The notes beneath the pieces are model-generated. The model saw only the letters and a program-made list of their open reading frames with translations. It searched no databases and had not been told where the DNA came from. The translations under genes and the position numbers were made by a program. A stretch of DNA of 64,000 nucleotides from Xanthomonas fragariae (GTDB lineage Bacteria; Pseudomonadota; Gammaproteobacteria; Xanthomonadales; Xanthomonadaceae), in NCBI RefSeq assembly GCF_900183975.1, contig NZ_LT853882.1, positions 3,465,501 through 3,529,500 of the forward strand. The letters are read 5' to 3'. Positions 46,310 through 54,341 of the stretch are shown piece by piece (position 1 is the stretch's first letter; each line of letters starts with the position of its first letter).

Positions 46310-48454
46310 ATGAACTCATGGATCGACGCCACGCTGGAGTGGATCGGACACCACACCACCTTGGCTGGCGTGGTGATCTTTGCCATCGCATTTTGTGATG
46401 CGGTGATCGTGCTCGGTGCCATCGTGCCCGCGCTGCCGTTGCTGTTCGCCATCGGCGTGCTGATCGGGCTTGGGCAGATCAACGGCCCGTATGCGGTGAT
46501 CTGTGCCACGCTTGGGGCGTTCGTCGGCGATGCGTTGAGCTTCTGGGTCGGCCATCGCTGGGGCCACCAGTTGCATACCTACTGGCCGTTTCGCCGCTAT
46601 CCGCAATTGCTGGAACGCGGCGAGCTGCTGTTCCGACGCAACGCCTTCAAGAGCATTTTGATCGCACGCTATGTGGGCGCGGTGCGGTCGTTCGTGCCGG
46701 CGATCGCCGGCATGTCGCGCATGCCATTCAAACGTTATGTGGTCGCCAGCGGTTTGGCCTGCATCTCGTGGGCGTTGCTGTTCCTGGTGCCCGGTTGGGT
46801 GCTGGGCACGGCCTACGATGCGGTCGCCGCGGTGGCCGGGCGCTTGTTCGTGGTGGTCACGCTGCTGGTTGCGGTGATCGCGCTGGCTTGGGCGGTGGTG
46901 TTGTATTCGTATCGCTGGTCCGCCGGCCATCTGGATGCGCTGCTGGCGCGGTTGCTGGAGTGGTCGCATCGGCATCCGGTGCTGGGCAACTGGTCGGTCA
47001 GCGTGTTCGACCCGCGCCGTCGCGAGTCGGTGCCGCTGGCGATGATGGCGTTGATGCTGCTGTTGCTGGGCTGGGGCTGGTTCGTGCTGTTGATGGTGGT
47101 GTTGGCGCACGGCGAGCCGCTGCGCGTAGACCTGGCCGTGCACGATCTGATGCTGGCACTGCGCAACCCGCTGACCGACTACCCGATGGTGGCGCTGGCC
47201 TCGCTAGGCGACTGGCAGGTGCTGTTGCCAGCGATCGCTGCGGCGATGGGCTATCTGGCCTGGCGCCGCCGCTGGATGGCCGTGGCGCATTGGGTGATCG
47301 CGCTTGCGTTCGGGCTTGCGTTGACACAGTGGCTGGGCGCCACCGTTCAAGTGGTGCGCCCGCCTGCGGCCAGCAGTGGTTTCGGCTTCCCGTCGGTGGC
47401 GGTCACCATGGCTACGATCGGCTTCGGTTTCTTCGCACTACTGATCGCGCGCGAGCTGCCTGGCCGGCGTCGGGTGTGGCCTTATCTGGTCAGCGGCGCG
47501 ATCGTCTCGCTGATTGGATTTGCGCGGTTGTATCTGGGCGCGCACTGGCTCAGCGACGTGGTCGGCGGCATGTTGTTAGGCATCTTCTGGCTGCTGGTGC
47601 TGGGCATCGCTTATCGCCGCCGCGCCACGCGTGCGTTCTGGGTCAAGCCGGTGTCGTGGATCTTCTACGGCGTGGTCCTGGCCTGCGCGATTGTGTTTGC
47701 ACCGCGCAATCTTGAGGCCAAGCTGGCCAAGTTCGAACCGCCGCCGCCGTTGCTGCTGGAGCTGCCGGCCAACGACTGGTGGAACGGGCAATGGCGCTTG
47801 CTGCCCGCGCGTCGCAACGAATTCGACGACGACCAACGCTGGCCGCTGGACGTGCAACTCGCCGGCCCGCTTGCACCGTTGCAGCGTCAGCTCGAAGCGC
47901 GCGGCTGGCGGGCACAACCGCAGGCCGGCTGGGAACAGGCGCTGCATCTGCTCGATGTCAGCGGCCACCCGGACGAGGTGCCGATTCTGCCGGCCACGCT
48001 GGATACGCAGGTCGAGGCCTTGTTAATGATGCGTCCCGCTGCGCCCGGCCATGTGCATGTGCTGCGTCTGTGGCCAGCGGCCGCACGCTTGCAGCCGGAT
48101 GCACAACCGCTCTGGGTGGGCAGCACGCAGACATTGCGCTATAGCCGCCACTTCAGCCTGATCGGGCTGTGGTACCCGCTGCGTGGTGTGGACCCGGCAT
48201 TGAGCGCATTGCGCGAAGCGCTCGGCCCGTTGCCCTATCGACTGCAACAACGTCGCCGCTCGCAAGTGCCGGTGATGCTGATCGACAGCACCTCGGGTGA
48301 CACGGTTCGAGGCGAGGACAAGGACAAGGACAAGGACAAGGACAAGGACAAGGACGACGATAATGCACCGCAAGCAGCGACTGCGATAGGCGCGGTGACC
48401 GCATCCAATCCGGCCGCCTCCGATCCCACAACACTACGCCGTTGGTGTGACTGA
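46310..48454 (+). CDS. DedA/SNARE-associated plus PAP2-type phosphatase fusion membrane protein
   Basis: 714 aa from ATG 46310 (MNSWIDATLEWIGHHTTLAG). The N-terminal DedA (VTT) domain (about 20-200) has GAIVPALPLLFAIGVL, GDALSFWVGHRWG and RYVGAVRSFVPAIAGMSRM (lipid-scramblase/undecaprenyl-phosphate transport family). The middle (about 230-460) is PAP2-like: TVQVVRPPAASSGFGFPSVA and RLYLGAHWLSDVVGG keep the RP and H-x3-D parts, but the usual PSGH reads PSVA, so the catalytic His is missing there. A LssY-like C-terminal domain (about 500-670) follows. An Asp-Lys repeat lies near residue 675. Confidence 0.93.
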   Translation: MNSWIDATLEWIGHHTTLAGVVIFAIAFCDAVIVLGAIVPALPLLFAIGVLIGLGQINGPYAVICATLGAFVGDALSFWVGHRWGHQLHTYWPFRRYPQLLERGELLFRRNAFKSILIARYVGAVRSFVPAIAGMSRMPFKRYVVASGLACISWALLFLVPGWVLGTAYDAVAAVAGRLFVVVTLLVAVIALAWAVVLYSYRWSAGHLDALLARLLEWSHRHPVLGNWSVSVFDPRRRESVPLAMMALMLLLLGWGWFVLLMVVLAHGEPLRVDLAVHDLMLALRNPLTDYPMVALASLGDWQVLLPAIAAAMGYLAWRRRWMAVAHWVIALAFGLALTQWLGATVQVVRPPAASSGFGFPSVAVTMATIGFGFFALLIARELPGRRRVWPYLVSGAIVSLIGFARLYLGAHWLSDVVGGMLLGIFWLLVLGIAYRRRATRAFWVKPVSWIFYGVVLACAIVFAPRNLEAKLAKFEPPPPLLLELPANDWWNGQWRLLPARRNEFDDDQRWPLDVQLAGPLAPLQRQLEARGWRAQPQAGWEQALHLLDVSGHPDEVPILPATLDTQVEALLMMRPAAPGHVHVLRLWPAAARLQPDAQPLWVGSTQTLRYSRHFSLIGLWYPLRGVDPALSALREALGPLPYRLQQRRRSQVPVMLIDSTSGDTVRGEDKDKDKDKDKDKDDDNAPQAATAIGAVTASNPAASDPTTLRRWCD
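48313..48351 (+). repeat. Tandem hexanucleotide repeat GACAAG x6
   Basis: Six perfect GACAAG units inside the DedA-PAP2 gene encode alternating Asp-Lys. Because the unit is a multiple of three, copy-number change would lengthen or shorten the tail without a frameshift. Confidence 0.93.
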
Positions 48455-48582
48455 CAAAACCTAGCGAGCAGTCGTCAGGTGGCTGCGGACAGCGCGAAGT
48501 AACGCAGCGTACGCCCAGTACATGCCAATTCGGAGCACCGACCGCGCCCGCCTGGCGACTGCGCAGTCGTTTTGTTAGCCAC
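48450..48582. repeat. Long-inverted-repeat element, about 133 bp (copy 2)
   Basis: The left arm (GACTGACAAAACCTAGCGAG, then CAGTCGTCAGGTGGCTGCGG) is complementary over about 40 bases, with few mismatches, to the right arm (CCGCGCCCGCCTGGCGACTG, then CGCAGTCGTTTTGTTAGCC). The core between them (CATGCCAATTCGGAGCACCG) is shared with 33926 and 53093. The element begins over the last bases of the DedA-PAP2 gene. No open frame. Confidence 0.8.
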
Positions 48583-48640
48583 TTTTAGTCGATCGCTGCA
48601 AACATGGCGGTGGACTGATCGATAGACCGGCATGACCGCG

Positions 48641-49237
48641 TCACCGCATCCATGCGAGCAATTGATCCAGGCGCCGATGTGGGCAGTCCTGCTGCAACAG
48701 CGACAAACGTCGCTGTTCGGTTAGCGGCAATAGCTCGGCCAGCCGCCAGCCCACCCACGCGGCCTGATCCAACAAGCCTGGCCCGGCCGATGCGAATTCG
48801 CCGCCTACCTGTTCGAGCATCCGCTCGAGTACGGTTGCCAGTAGGCTGTGCTCGGGCCGCAATTCGTCGTCGTTGTCGAGCTCGCACCAACTCACCTCGC
48901 CCACCACCAAGCCGTTGTCGCAGATGCGCGAGCGCTGTACGTGGAAGCGGCGCATACCGCGCAGGCGCAGCACCAGCACGCCATCGGCGCCGACATCGAA
49001 ATCCTCGATGCGCACTTCGGTGCCGAACGCGGCCGGCCGTGCCGGTGCGCCGACTTCGTTGCCATCCAGGATCAGGCACACACCGAAGCTGGTGCCATTG
49101 CGGCCGCTCTCGCGCACCAGGTCAAGATAGCGTCGCTCGAACACGCGCAAGCCCATCGCCGCGCCTGGCAGCAGCACGTTGTGTAACGGAAACAGCGGCA
49201 AGGCGCTGGTGTCGGCGGTGGTGGTGATGTTCGCCAT
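48641..49237 (-). CDS. LON substrate-binding-domain (PUA-like) protein
   Basis: 198 aa. The single domain matches the N-terminal substrate-binding domain of Lon protease: LPLFPLHNVLLPGAAMGLRV, VFERRYLDLV, FGVCLILDGNEVG and FGTEVRIEDFDVGADGVLVL. No AAA or protease domain is fused. The ATG shares one base with the mpl stop, so the two are probably co-translated. The function of stand-alone LON-domain proteins is not established. Confidence 0.93.
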   Translation of the reverse strand: MANITTTADTSALPLFPLHNVLLPGAAMGLRVFERRYLDLVRESGRNGTSFGVCLILDGNEVGAPARPAAFGTEVRIEDFDVGADGVLVLRLRGMRRFHVQRSRICDNGLVVGEVSWCELDNDDELRPEHSLLATVLERMLEQVGGEFASAGPGLLDQAAWVGWRLAELLPLTEQRRLSLLQQDCPHRRLDQLLAWMR

Positions 49238-50595
49238 TAGGATAGCTGCGCCAGGAAGCGACGCGGCGCGCCGTCGAAGCCGCCATTGGACATGAACACC
49301 ACATGATCGCCCGGCCGCGCGATCTCGCCCAGTGTCTGCAGCAGTGCGTCTACGTCATGCGCCACGCGCGCATCGCCGCGCACCTGCGCAATGATCGGTG
49401 CCGCATCCCACGCCAATTCCGACCGGTGCAAAAACACCACCGCGTCGGCATCCTGCAGCGACGGCGCCAACGCCTGCGCATGCGCGCCCAACCGCATCGA
49501 GTTGCTACGCGGTTCCATCACCACCAGCACGCGCGCCGCACCGACCTTCGCACGCAAACCCTGCAGGGTGGTCGCAATCGCGGTGGGATGGTGTGCGAAG
49601 TCGTCGTAAACCGTGATGTCGCGCGCCCGCCCCAGCATCTCCAACCGCCGCTTGACGCTCTGAAAGCGCGCCAGCGCCGGCATCACCATCGCCGGATCCA
49701 CGCCCACCGCATGCACCGCTGCCAGCGCGGCAAGACCGTTGAGCACGTTATGCCGCCCGACCAGCGGCCACTGCACCTGGCCGATCTCCACACCCCGATG
49801 CAGCACCGCAAACGTGCTGCCATCAACGGCCGTCAGGCGTGCGCTCCACTCAAGCCCCGCATTGAAACCGAAGCGCTCCACCGGCGTCCAGTAACCCATC
49901 GCCAGTACTTCGGCCAGGCGCGGATCTTCGCCGTTGACGATCAGGCGCCCGCGCGCTGGCACCGTACGCACCAGATGATGGAACTGACGCTGGATCGCGG
50001 CCACGTCCGGAAAAATATCGGCATGGTCGTATTCGAGGTTGTTGAGGACCGCCACCAGTGGCCGGTAGTGCACGAACTTGCTGCGCTTGTCGAAAAATGC
50101 GGTGTCGTACTCGTCGGCTTCCACCACGAACTCGCGCCCCTGGCCCAGTCGCGCCGACACACCGAAGTCTTCGGCCACGCCACCGATCAAAAACCCCGGC
50201 GCACGCCCGGCCGCCTCGAGCAGATAGCTGAGGATGGTAGTGGTGGTGGTCTTGCCATGGGTGCCGGCGACCGCCAGCGTGTCGCGGCCCGGCAGCACCT
50301 GTTCGGCCAGCCACTGCGCACCGGAGGTGTAGCGACGGCCGGCGTCGAGCACCGCCTCCACCGCAGGATTGCCGCGCGACAAGGCATTGCCGACGACCAC
50401 ATCGGTGGCGTCTGCCGAAATATTGGAAGGCGCGTAGCCCTGCCCCAGCGCGATGCCGAGCGTTTCCAGCTGGGTGGACATCGGCGGGTAGATCGCCTGG
50501 TCGCTGCCTTCCACCTGCCAGCCCAGTTCGCGCGCCAGAGCGGCTACGCCGCCCATGAAGGTCCCGGCGATGCCGAGGATGTGGAGTTTGGTCAT
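49237..50595 (-). CDS. mpl: UDP-N-acetylmuramate:L-alanyl-gamma-D-glutamyl-meso-diaminopimelate ligase
   Basis: 452 aa from ATG 50595 (MTKLHILGIAGTFMGGVAAL; an ATG 9 bp upstream is possible). It attaches recycled murein tripeptide to UDP-MurNAc. Mur-ligase motifs: AVAGTHGKTTTTTILSYLLE (ATP loop), FVVEADEYDTAFFDKRSKF, NLEYDHADIFPD, GRHNVLNGLAA and VYDDFAHHPTAIATTL. The early HILGIAGTFMGG distinguishes Mpl from MurC. It works with PBP1a in cell-wall turnover. Confidence 0.97.
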   Translation of the reverse strand: MTKLHILGIAGTFMGGVAALARELGWQVEGSDQAIYPPMSTQLETLGIALGQGYAPSNISADATDVVVGNALSRGNPAVEAVLDAGRRYTSGAQWLAEQVLPGRDTLAVAGTHGKTTTTTILSYLLEAAGRAPGFLIGGVAEDFGVSARLGQGREFVVEADEYDTAFFDKRSKFVHYRPLVAVLNNLEYDHADIFPDVAAIQRQFHHLVRTVPARGRLIVNGEDPRLAEVLAMGYWTPVERFGFNAGLEWSARLTAVDGSTFAVLHRGVEIGQVQWPLVGRHNVLNGLAALAAVHAVGVDPAMVMPALARFQSVKRRLEMLGRARDITVYDDFAHHPTAIATTLQGLRAKVGAARVLVVMEPRSNSMRLGAHAQALAPSLQDADAVVFLHRSELAWDAAPIIAQVRGDARVAHDVDALLQTLGEIARPGDHVVFMSNGGFDGAPRRFLAQLS

Positions 50596-50937
50596 GCCGC
50601 ACATTGTCGCCGATCGCCGGAGTTGCGGGACATTCCAATCCACCGCCTGCCCAGGTGTCAGGAAAATCCTACCGTACTGCCAGCAATTTCCCGATATGCA
50701 GACTCCGTCACATCAGCCGCAATGCTGGAAACGAGTGGTCGCTCTCCTTTGGTTCTACTTCCCAAGAAGCCTAATCCCCAGCGAACTCATGCTGTAGGGC
50801 TCTGAGCAGGCCCATTAATAGGGTCATTCCGCCCCGGCCGTCGTGTACGGCCAGGGGTTTTCCTTTGAGCATCAGATCAGCGCTGAAAGACTGCGCGCTA
50901 CTGTATTGACCAAGCATTGCGCCCGGCCCCACCTGAC
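50596..50937. other. Spacer between mpl and adk
   Basis: No gene supported in about 340 bp. A hairpin at 50832-50862 (CCCCGGCCGT and ACGGCCAGGGG around CGTGT, followed by TTTT on the plus strand) looks like a terminator but has no plus-strand gene before it; it may be the leftover of a lost gene. Confidence 0.5.
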
Positions 50938-51501
50938 TCAGCGACCGAGCGCCTTGCCGATGCGCTCGAGCACTTGGTCCAGCGAACCCACGCCATCTAC
51001 GCGCGCCAGCTTGCCGCGCTGCTCGTAAAAGCCGATCACCGGTGCGGTGGACTCGGTATAGACCTGGAGACGCTTGCGTACCGATTCCGGATTGTCGTCC
51101 TCACGGCCTTCGGCCTTGGCACGACCGGCGATGCGCTCGACCAGCAACTCACTAGCGACATCCAGCTGCACCACCGCATCCAACGGCTGACCGATCTTGC
51201 TGAGCAGCCCGTCCAGCGCATTGGCCTGCGCCACGTTACGCGGGTAGCCATCGAGGATGAAACCTTTGGCCACATCGGCCTGACCGAGGCGCACCTCGAG
51301 CATGCCGAGCAGGATCCCGTCGGACACCAGGTCGCCGCGTGCCATGACTTCCTTGGCCTTCAGGCCCAGCGGTGAGCCGGCGGCCACTTCGGCGCGCAGC
51401 AGGTCGCCGGTGGAAATATGCGGAATTTCAAACTTGTCTTTGAGACGTGTCGCCTGGGTGCCCTTGCCCGAACCGGGCGGTCCCAACAGAACCAATCGCA
51501 T
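50938..51501 (-). CDS. adk: Adenylate kinase, short type
   Basis: 187 aa from ATG 51501 (MRLVLLGPPGSGKGTQATRL). Interconverts ATP + AMP and 2 ADP. P-loop GPPGSGKGT at 7-15; ISTGDLLRAEV (AMP), GFILDGYPRNVAQA and VQLDVASELLVERIAGRAKAE. The lid is a short loop with no zinc-binding Cys set, the form usual in xanthomonads and shorter than the 214-aa E. coli enzyme. Confidence 0.97.
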   Translation of the reverse strand: MRLVLLGPPGSGKGTQATRLKDKFEIPHISTGDLLRAEVAAGSPLGLKAKEVMARGDLVSDGILLGMLEVRLGQADVAKGFILDGYPRNVAQANALDGLLSKIGQPLDAVVQLDVASELLVERIAGRAKAEGREDDNPESVRKRLQVYTESTAPVIGFYEQRGKLARVDGVGSLDQVLERIGKALGR

Positions 51502-51659
51502 CAGTGGACTCCACTTTCGAATAAAACGCGTTGCGGTTGGCGGCGTTAGACTCAAGCCTTCGCCAGCGCTGACCGTATGGTCGTGCAGCTTACCGCATCC
51601 GGGGAATGTCCCGGCACTGTCCCCCGCGCCATGTCCCCATGTAAGGAGCCTGTTCCCCG

Positions 51660-52922
51660 ATGACCATTGGCAACTTGTTGTATGCCCAATCCGGCGGCGT
51701 CACCGCCGTCATCAACGCCACCGCTGCCGGTGTCATCACCGAAGCGCGCGCCCGCAAGATCAAAGTGCTGGCCGCACGCAACGGCATCCTGGGCGCATTG
51801 CGCGAGGAGCTGATCGACACATCGAAAGAATCGGCCACCGCGATCGCCGCGCTGGCGCAGACGCCAGGCGGCGCGTTCGGCTCGTGCCGCTACAAGCTCA
51901 AGTCGCTGGAAGAAGATAGCGCCAAATACGAGCGCCTGCTGGATGTGCTGCGTGCGCATGATGTGCGCTGGTTCCTCTACAACGGCGGCAACGATTCGGC
52001 CGATACCGCATGGAAGGTCTCGCAGCTGGCCAAAGCCTATGGCTACCCGCTGCACTGCATCGGCGTGCCCAAAACCATAGACAACGACCTTGCAGTCACC
52101 GACACCTGCCCCGGCTTCGGCTCGGCGGCCAAATACACCGCGGTGTCGGTGCGCGAGGCCGCATTGGATGTCGCCGCAGTGGCCGACACTTCAACCAAGG
52201 TTTTCATCTACGAAACGATGGGCCGTCACGCTGGCTGGCTGGCTGCTGCAGCAGGCTTGGCCGGTCAAGGTCAGGACGACGCGCCGCAGATCATCCTGCT
52301 GCCCGAGCGTGCCTACGATCAGGCCGCGTTCCTGGCCAAGGTCAAACAGGTGGTGGAAAAGGTGGGCTGGTGTGTGGTGGTGGCCAGCGAAGGCATCCAG
52401 GACGCACACGGCAAATTCGTCACCGATGCAGGCGGCGCGACCGACTCGTTCGGCCACGCACAACTCGGCGGAGTCGCCTCGTTCCTCGCCGCGCAGGTCA
52501 AACAGGAACTCGGCTATAAAGTGCACTGGACGCTGCCCGATTATCTGCAACGCTCCGCACGCCACCTGGCCTCCAAGACCGACTGGGAGCAGGCGCAGGC
52601 CGTCGGCAAGGCCGCGGTGCAGTACGCGCTCAACGGCATGAATGCAGTGATCCCGGTGATCGAACGCGTCAGTGATGCTCCGTATCGCTGGAAGATCGTA
52701 CCCGCCCCACTGCACAAGGTAGCCAACCACGAAAAGAAGATGCCCCCCAGCTTCCTGCGCAAGGACGGCTTCGGTATCACCGAACGCGCACGCCGCTACC
52801 TCGCTCCGTTGATTAAGGGCGAAGCTCCATTGGCCTACGGCGGCGATGGTCTGCCGAAGTATGTGACGTTGAAGAACGTCGCTGTGCCCAAGAAATTGCC
52901 GGCTTGGGAGGGTGAATCATAA
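51660..52922 (+). CDS. pfp: Pyrophosphate-dependent 6-phosphofructokinase
   Basis: 420 aa from ATG 51660 (MTIGNLLYAQSGGVTAVINA). It phosphorylates fructose-6-P with PPi reversibly. NGGNDSADTAWKVSQL has Asn and Asp at the positions that select PPi over ATP, and PKTIDNDLAVTDTCPGFGSA includes the catalytic TIDND with a Thr/Ser pattern of PPi enzymes. MGRHAGWLAAAAGLA and the C-terminal sugar-binding ERARRYL region follow. Xanthomonas campestris has been reported to use a PPi-type PFK. hppA and ppa are close by. Confidence 0.95.
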   Translation: MTIGNLLYAQSGGVTAVINATAAGVITEARARKIKVLAARNGILGALREELIDTSKESATAIAALAQTPGGAFGSCRYKLKSLEEDSAKYERLLDVLRAHDVRWFLYNGGNDSADTAWKVSQLAKAYGYPLHCIGVPKTIDNDLAVTDTCPGFGSAAKYTAVSVREAALDVAAVADTSTKVFIYETMGRHAGWLAAAAGLAGQGQDDAPQIILLPERAYDQAAFLAKVKQVVEKVGWCVVVASEGIQDAHGKFVTDAGGATDSFGHAQLGGVASFLAAQVKQELGYKVHWTLPDYLQRSARHLASKTDWEQAQAVGKAAVQYALNGMNAVIPVIERVSDAPYRWKIVPAPLHKVANHEKKMPPSFLRKDGFGITERARRYLAPLIKGEAPLAYGGDGLPKYVTLKNVAVPKKLPAWEGES

Positions 52923-53021
52923 TGTGGCGATCCCTTGAGAAAGATAATGGCCCAGCAGGTGACTATCGTCGCGAAGCCGGCGGCCAATCGTTCGCAGGTA
53001 TGCGTTTGTATGAATAAGAGT

Positions 53022-53146
53022 GTCTACCAAAATGTAGCGAGCAGTCGCCAGGTCGGCGCGGAGGCACGCAGTGCACGCGTGGCACATGCCGATTCCGAGC
53101 ACCGGCCGCGCCCGCCTGGCGGTGAGCGCAGTCGTTTTGCGACACG
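53022..53146. repeat. Long-inverted-repeat element, about 125 bp (copy 3)
   Basis: Left arm GTGTCTACCAAAATGTAGCG, then AGCAGTCGCCAGGTCGGCGCGG; right arm CCGCGCCCGCCTGGCGGTGA, then GCGCAGTCGTTTTGCGACAC. The arms are imperfectly complementary with an outer GTGTC/GACAC. The core CATGCCGATTCCGAGCACCG is shared with the other copies. It ends against the VirB5-like fragment. Confidence 0.8.
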
Positions 53147-53263
53147 CTCAAGCAGTATCAGCAACAGCTTGACCGCTCTCAGCGGCAACTCATCCAATTG
53201 CAGCAGCCGCAGTTTCGCAAGCCCGACCTGGGCGACAAATTCGTTCTGCCGAGGCCAGACTGA
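53141..53263 (+). pseudogene. C-terminal fragment of a VirB5-like T4SS protein
   Basis: Forty codons open to TGA 53261-53263 reading TLKQYQQQLDRSQRQLIQLQ then GDKFVLPRPD. The Gln/Leu-rich coiled-coil tail and its position directly before a VirB6-like start suggest VirB5/TrbJ, but identity rests mostly on order. The N-terminal part is missing; the long-inverted-repeat element abuts it. Confidence 0.5.
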
Positions 53264-53562
53264 CGAGCTGGCTGCAGCCCATTGCGGACGCCAAACTCGG
53301 GGACTTCGTTTTCTTCAAACTGGTCAACGACTACTTCAACACCGAGATTCAAGCGTTCGGCCTGAAGCTCATAAGCCGCTCCATGGGCTGGGTCTGCACC
53401 GTCGCGCTGACGGTGACCACGCTATGGGTGCTGATCCTGAGCTACCGCATCGCCACCGGGCAACCGCGTGAGAGTGCGATGGCAACGATGATCAAGGCCG
53501 GCAACGTCGGCATGATCGCCAGGTCCCAGTGTCCACGGCGCGTCGAAAGTCCGAAGCGCTGA
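53260..53562 (+). pseudogene. N-terminal fragment of a VirB6/TrbL-like T4SS membrane protein
   Basis: Reads TSWLQPIADAKLGDFVFFKL, VNDYFNTEIQAFGLKLISRS, then WVCTVALTVTTLWVLILSYR and IATGQPRESAMATMIKAGN, the start typical of VirB6/TrbL. The expected ATG is a CTG at 53260 (one change would give the usual ATGA overlap with the preceding stop). After VGMIA the text turns to RSQCPRRVESPKR and stops. About 100 of some 300 residues remain. Confidence 0.75.
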
Positions 53563-53566
53563 AATT

Positions 53567-54091
53567 TCAATTGCAAGCCTTGCCCTCCACCGTCATCTGC
53601 GCAGCGAACATTGGCACCTGCGGAATCTTTCCGGCCGTGGCTTGTTGCTTGGCGTCTTCCAGATAGATGCGCGACTGCCCCTGTCCATCGAGTTGCGGCC
53701 TGACATCCAACGGCTTGCGCCAGACGCGCACTACCGCCTGCTGTGCCGGGCAGGCTGCGCTCGGGACGCGGATCACGTCGTTGAAGATCCATCCCGATGC
53801 AGCACTGGGCGCGACCTTGGCGAAATCCACGAAGCGTGCGCGCGGTTGGCAGGTGGGGCTGCTGCGTACCACCGAGAAGGTGTACGGCTGGGTTGCATTT
53901 CCGGTGAACACACCTTCGAGGCGGGCACAGGCTTCGGGGATCTGACGCAAGGTGTGCACGGCACCGACCGCTTGTGCGGTGCCGGGTGCGCGCTGTTTTA
54001 GTTCAGGCGTTGGTTCGGCCCCAAACGCGTGGGTGGTGAGCATCAGCGCTGCAATCATCACAGCATATTTGGACGCAGCATAGTTGGACAT
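53567..54091 (-). CDS. Secreted or periplasmic protein of unknown function
   Basis: 174 aa from ATG 54091, with AGGAG 6 bases upstream. The signal peptide is MSNYAASKYAVMIAALMLTT followed by HAFGAE. The mature part has TLRQIPEACARLEGVFTGNA, SSPTCQPRARFVDF, WIFNDVIRVPSAACPAQQAV and MTVEGKACN; four Cys may form two disulfides. Proteins like this occur beside chromosomal type IV secretion genes in xanthomonads, and a T4SS remnant is its neighbour here, so it may be a survivor of that locus. Function not known. Confidence 0.8.
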   Translation of the reverse strand: MSNYAASKYAVMIAALMLTTHAFGAEPTPELKQRAPGTAQAVGAVHTLRQIPEACARLEGVFTGNATQPYTFSVVRSSPTCQPRARFVDFAKVAPSAASGWIFNDVIRVPSAACPAQQAVVRVWRKPLDVRPQLDGQGQSRIYLEDAKQQATAGKIPQVPMFAAQMTVEGKACN

Positions 54092-54341
54092 AGACACTCC
54101 TGGATTAACCGAATTACGTTGGCCGCAGGCTGTCATGCCGCGACTGAACGAGGCGCCAAAGCTGCAGTGGTGGCAGCTCCGCAAGGTGCGGCGCATACTC
54201 GATTACAATCCGGCCACATGAACATCGCGACGCGCATTACGGTCCTTGCGGCCGTCGAGTCCGTATTCGCCGTTCCACTCGTCGCGTGCATCGCCTTTGG
54301 TTCTTCCCGACCGGACAACGTCCATTCTCTTGGGAGGGGTC

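Noticed and set aside
50832..50862. Terminator-like hairpin as evidence for a plus-strand gene
   Set aside because: No plus-strand coding frame precedes it; kept only as a note in the spacer entry.
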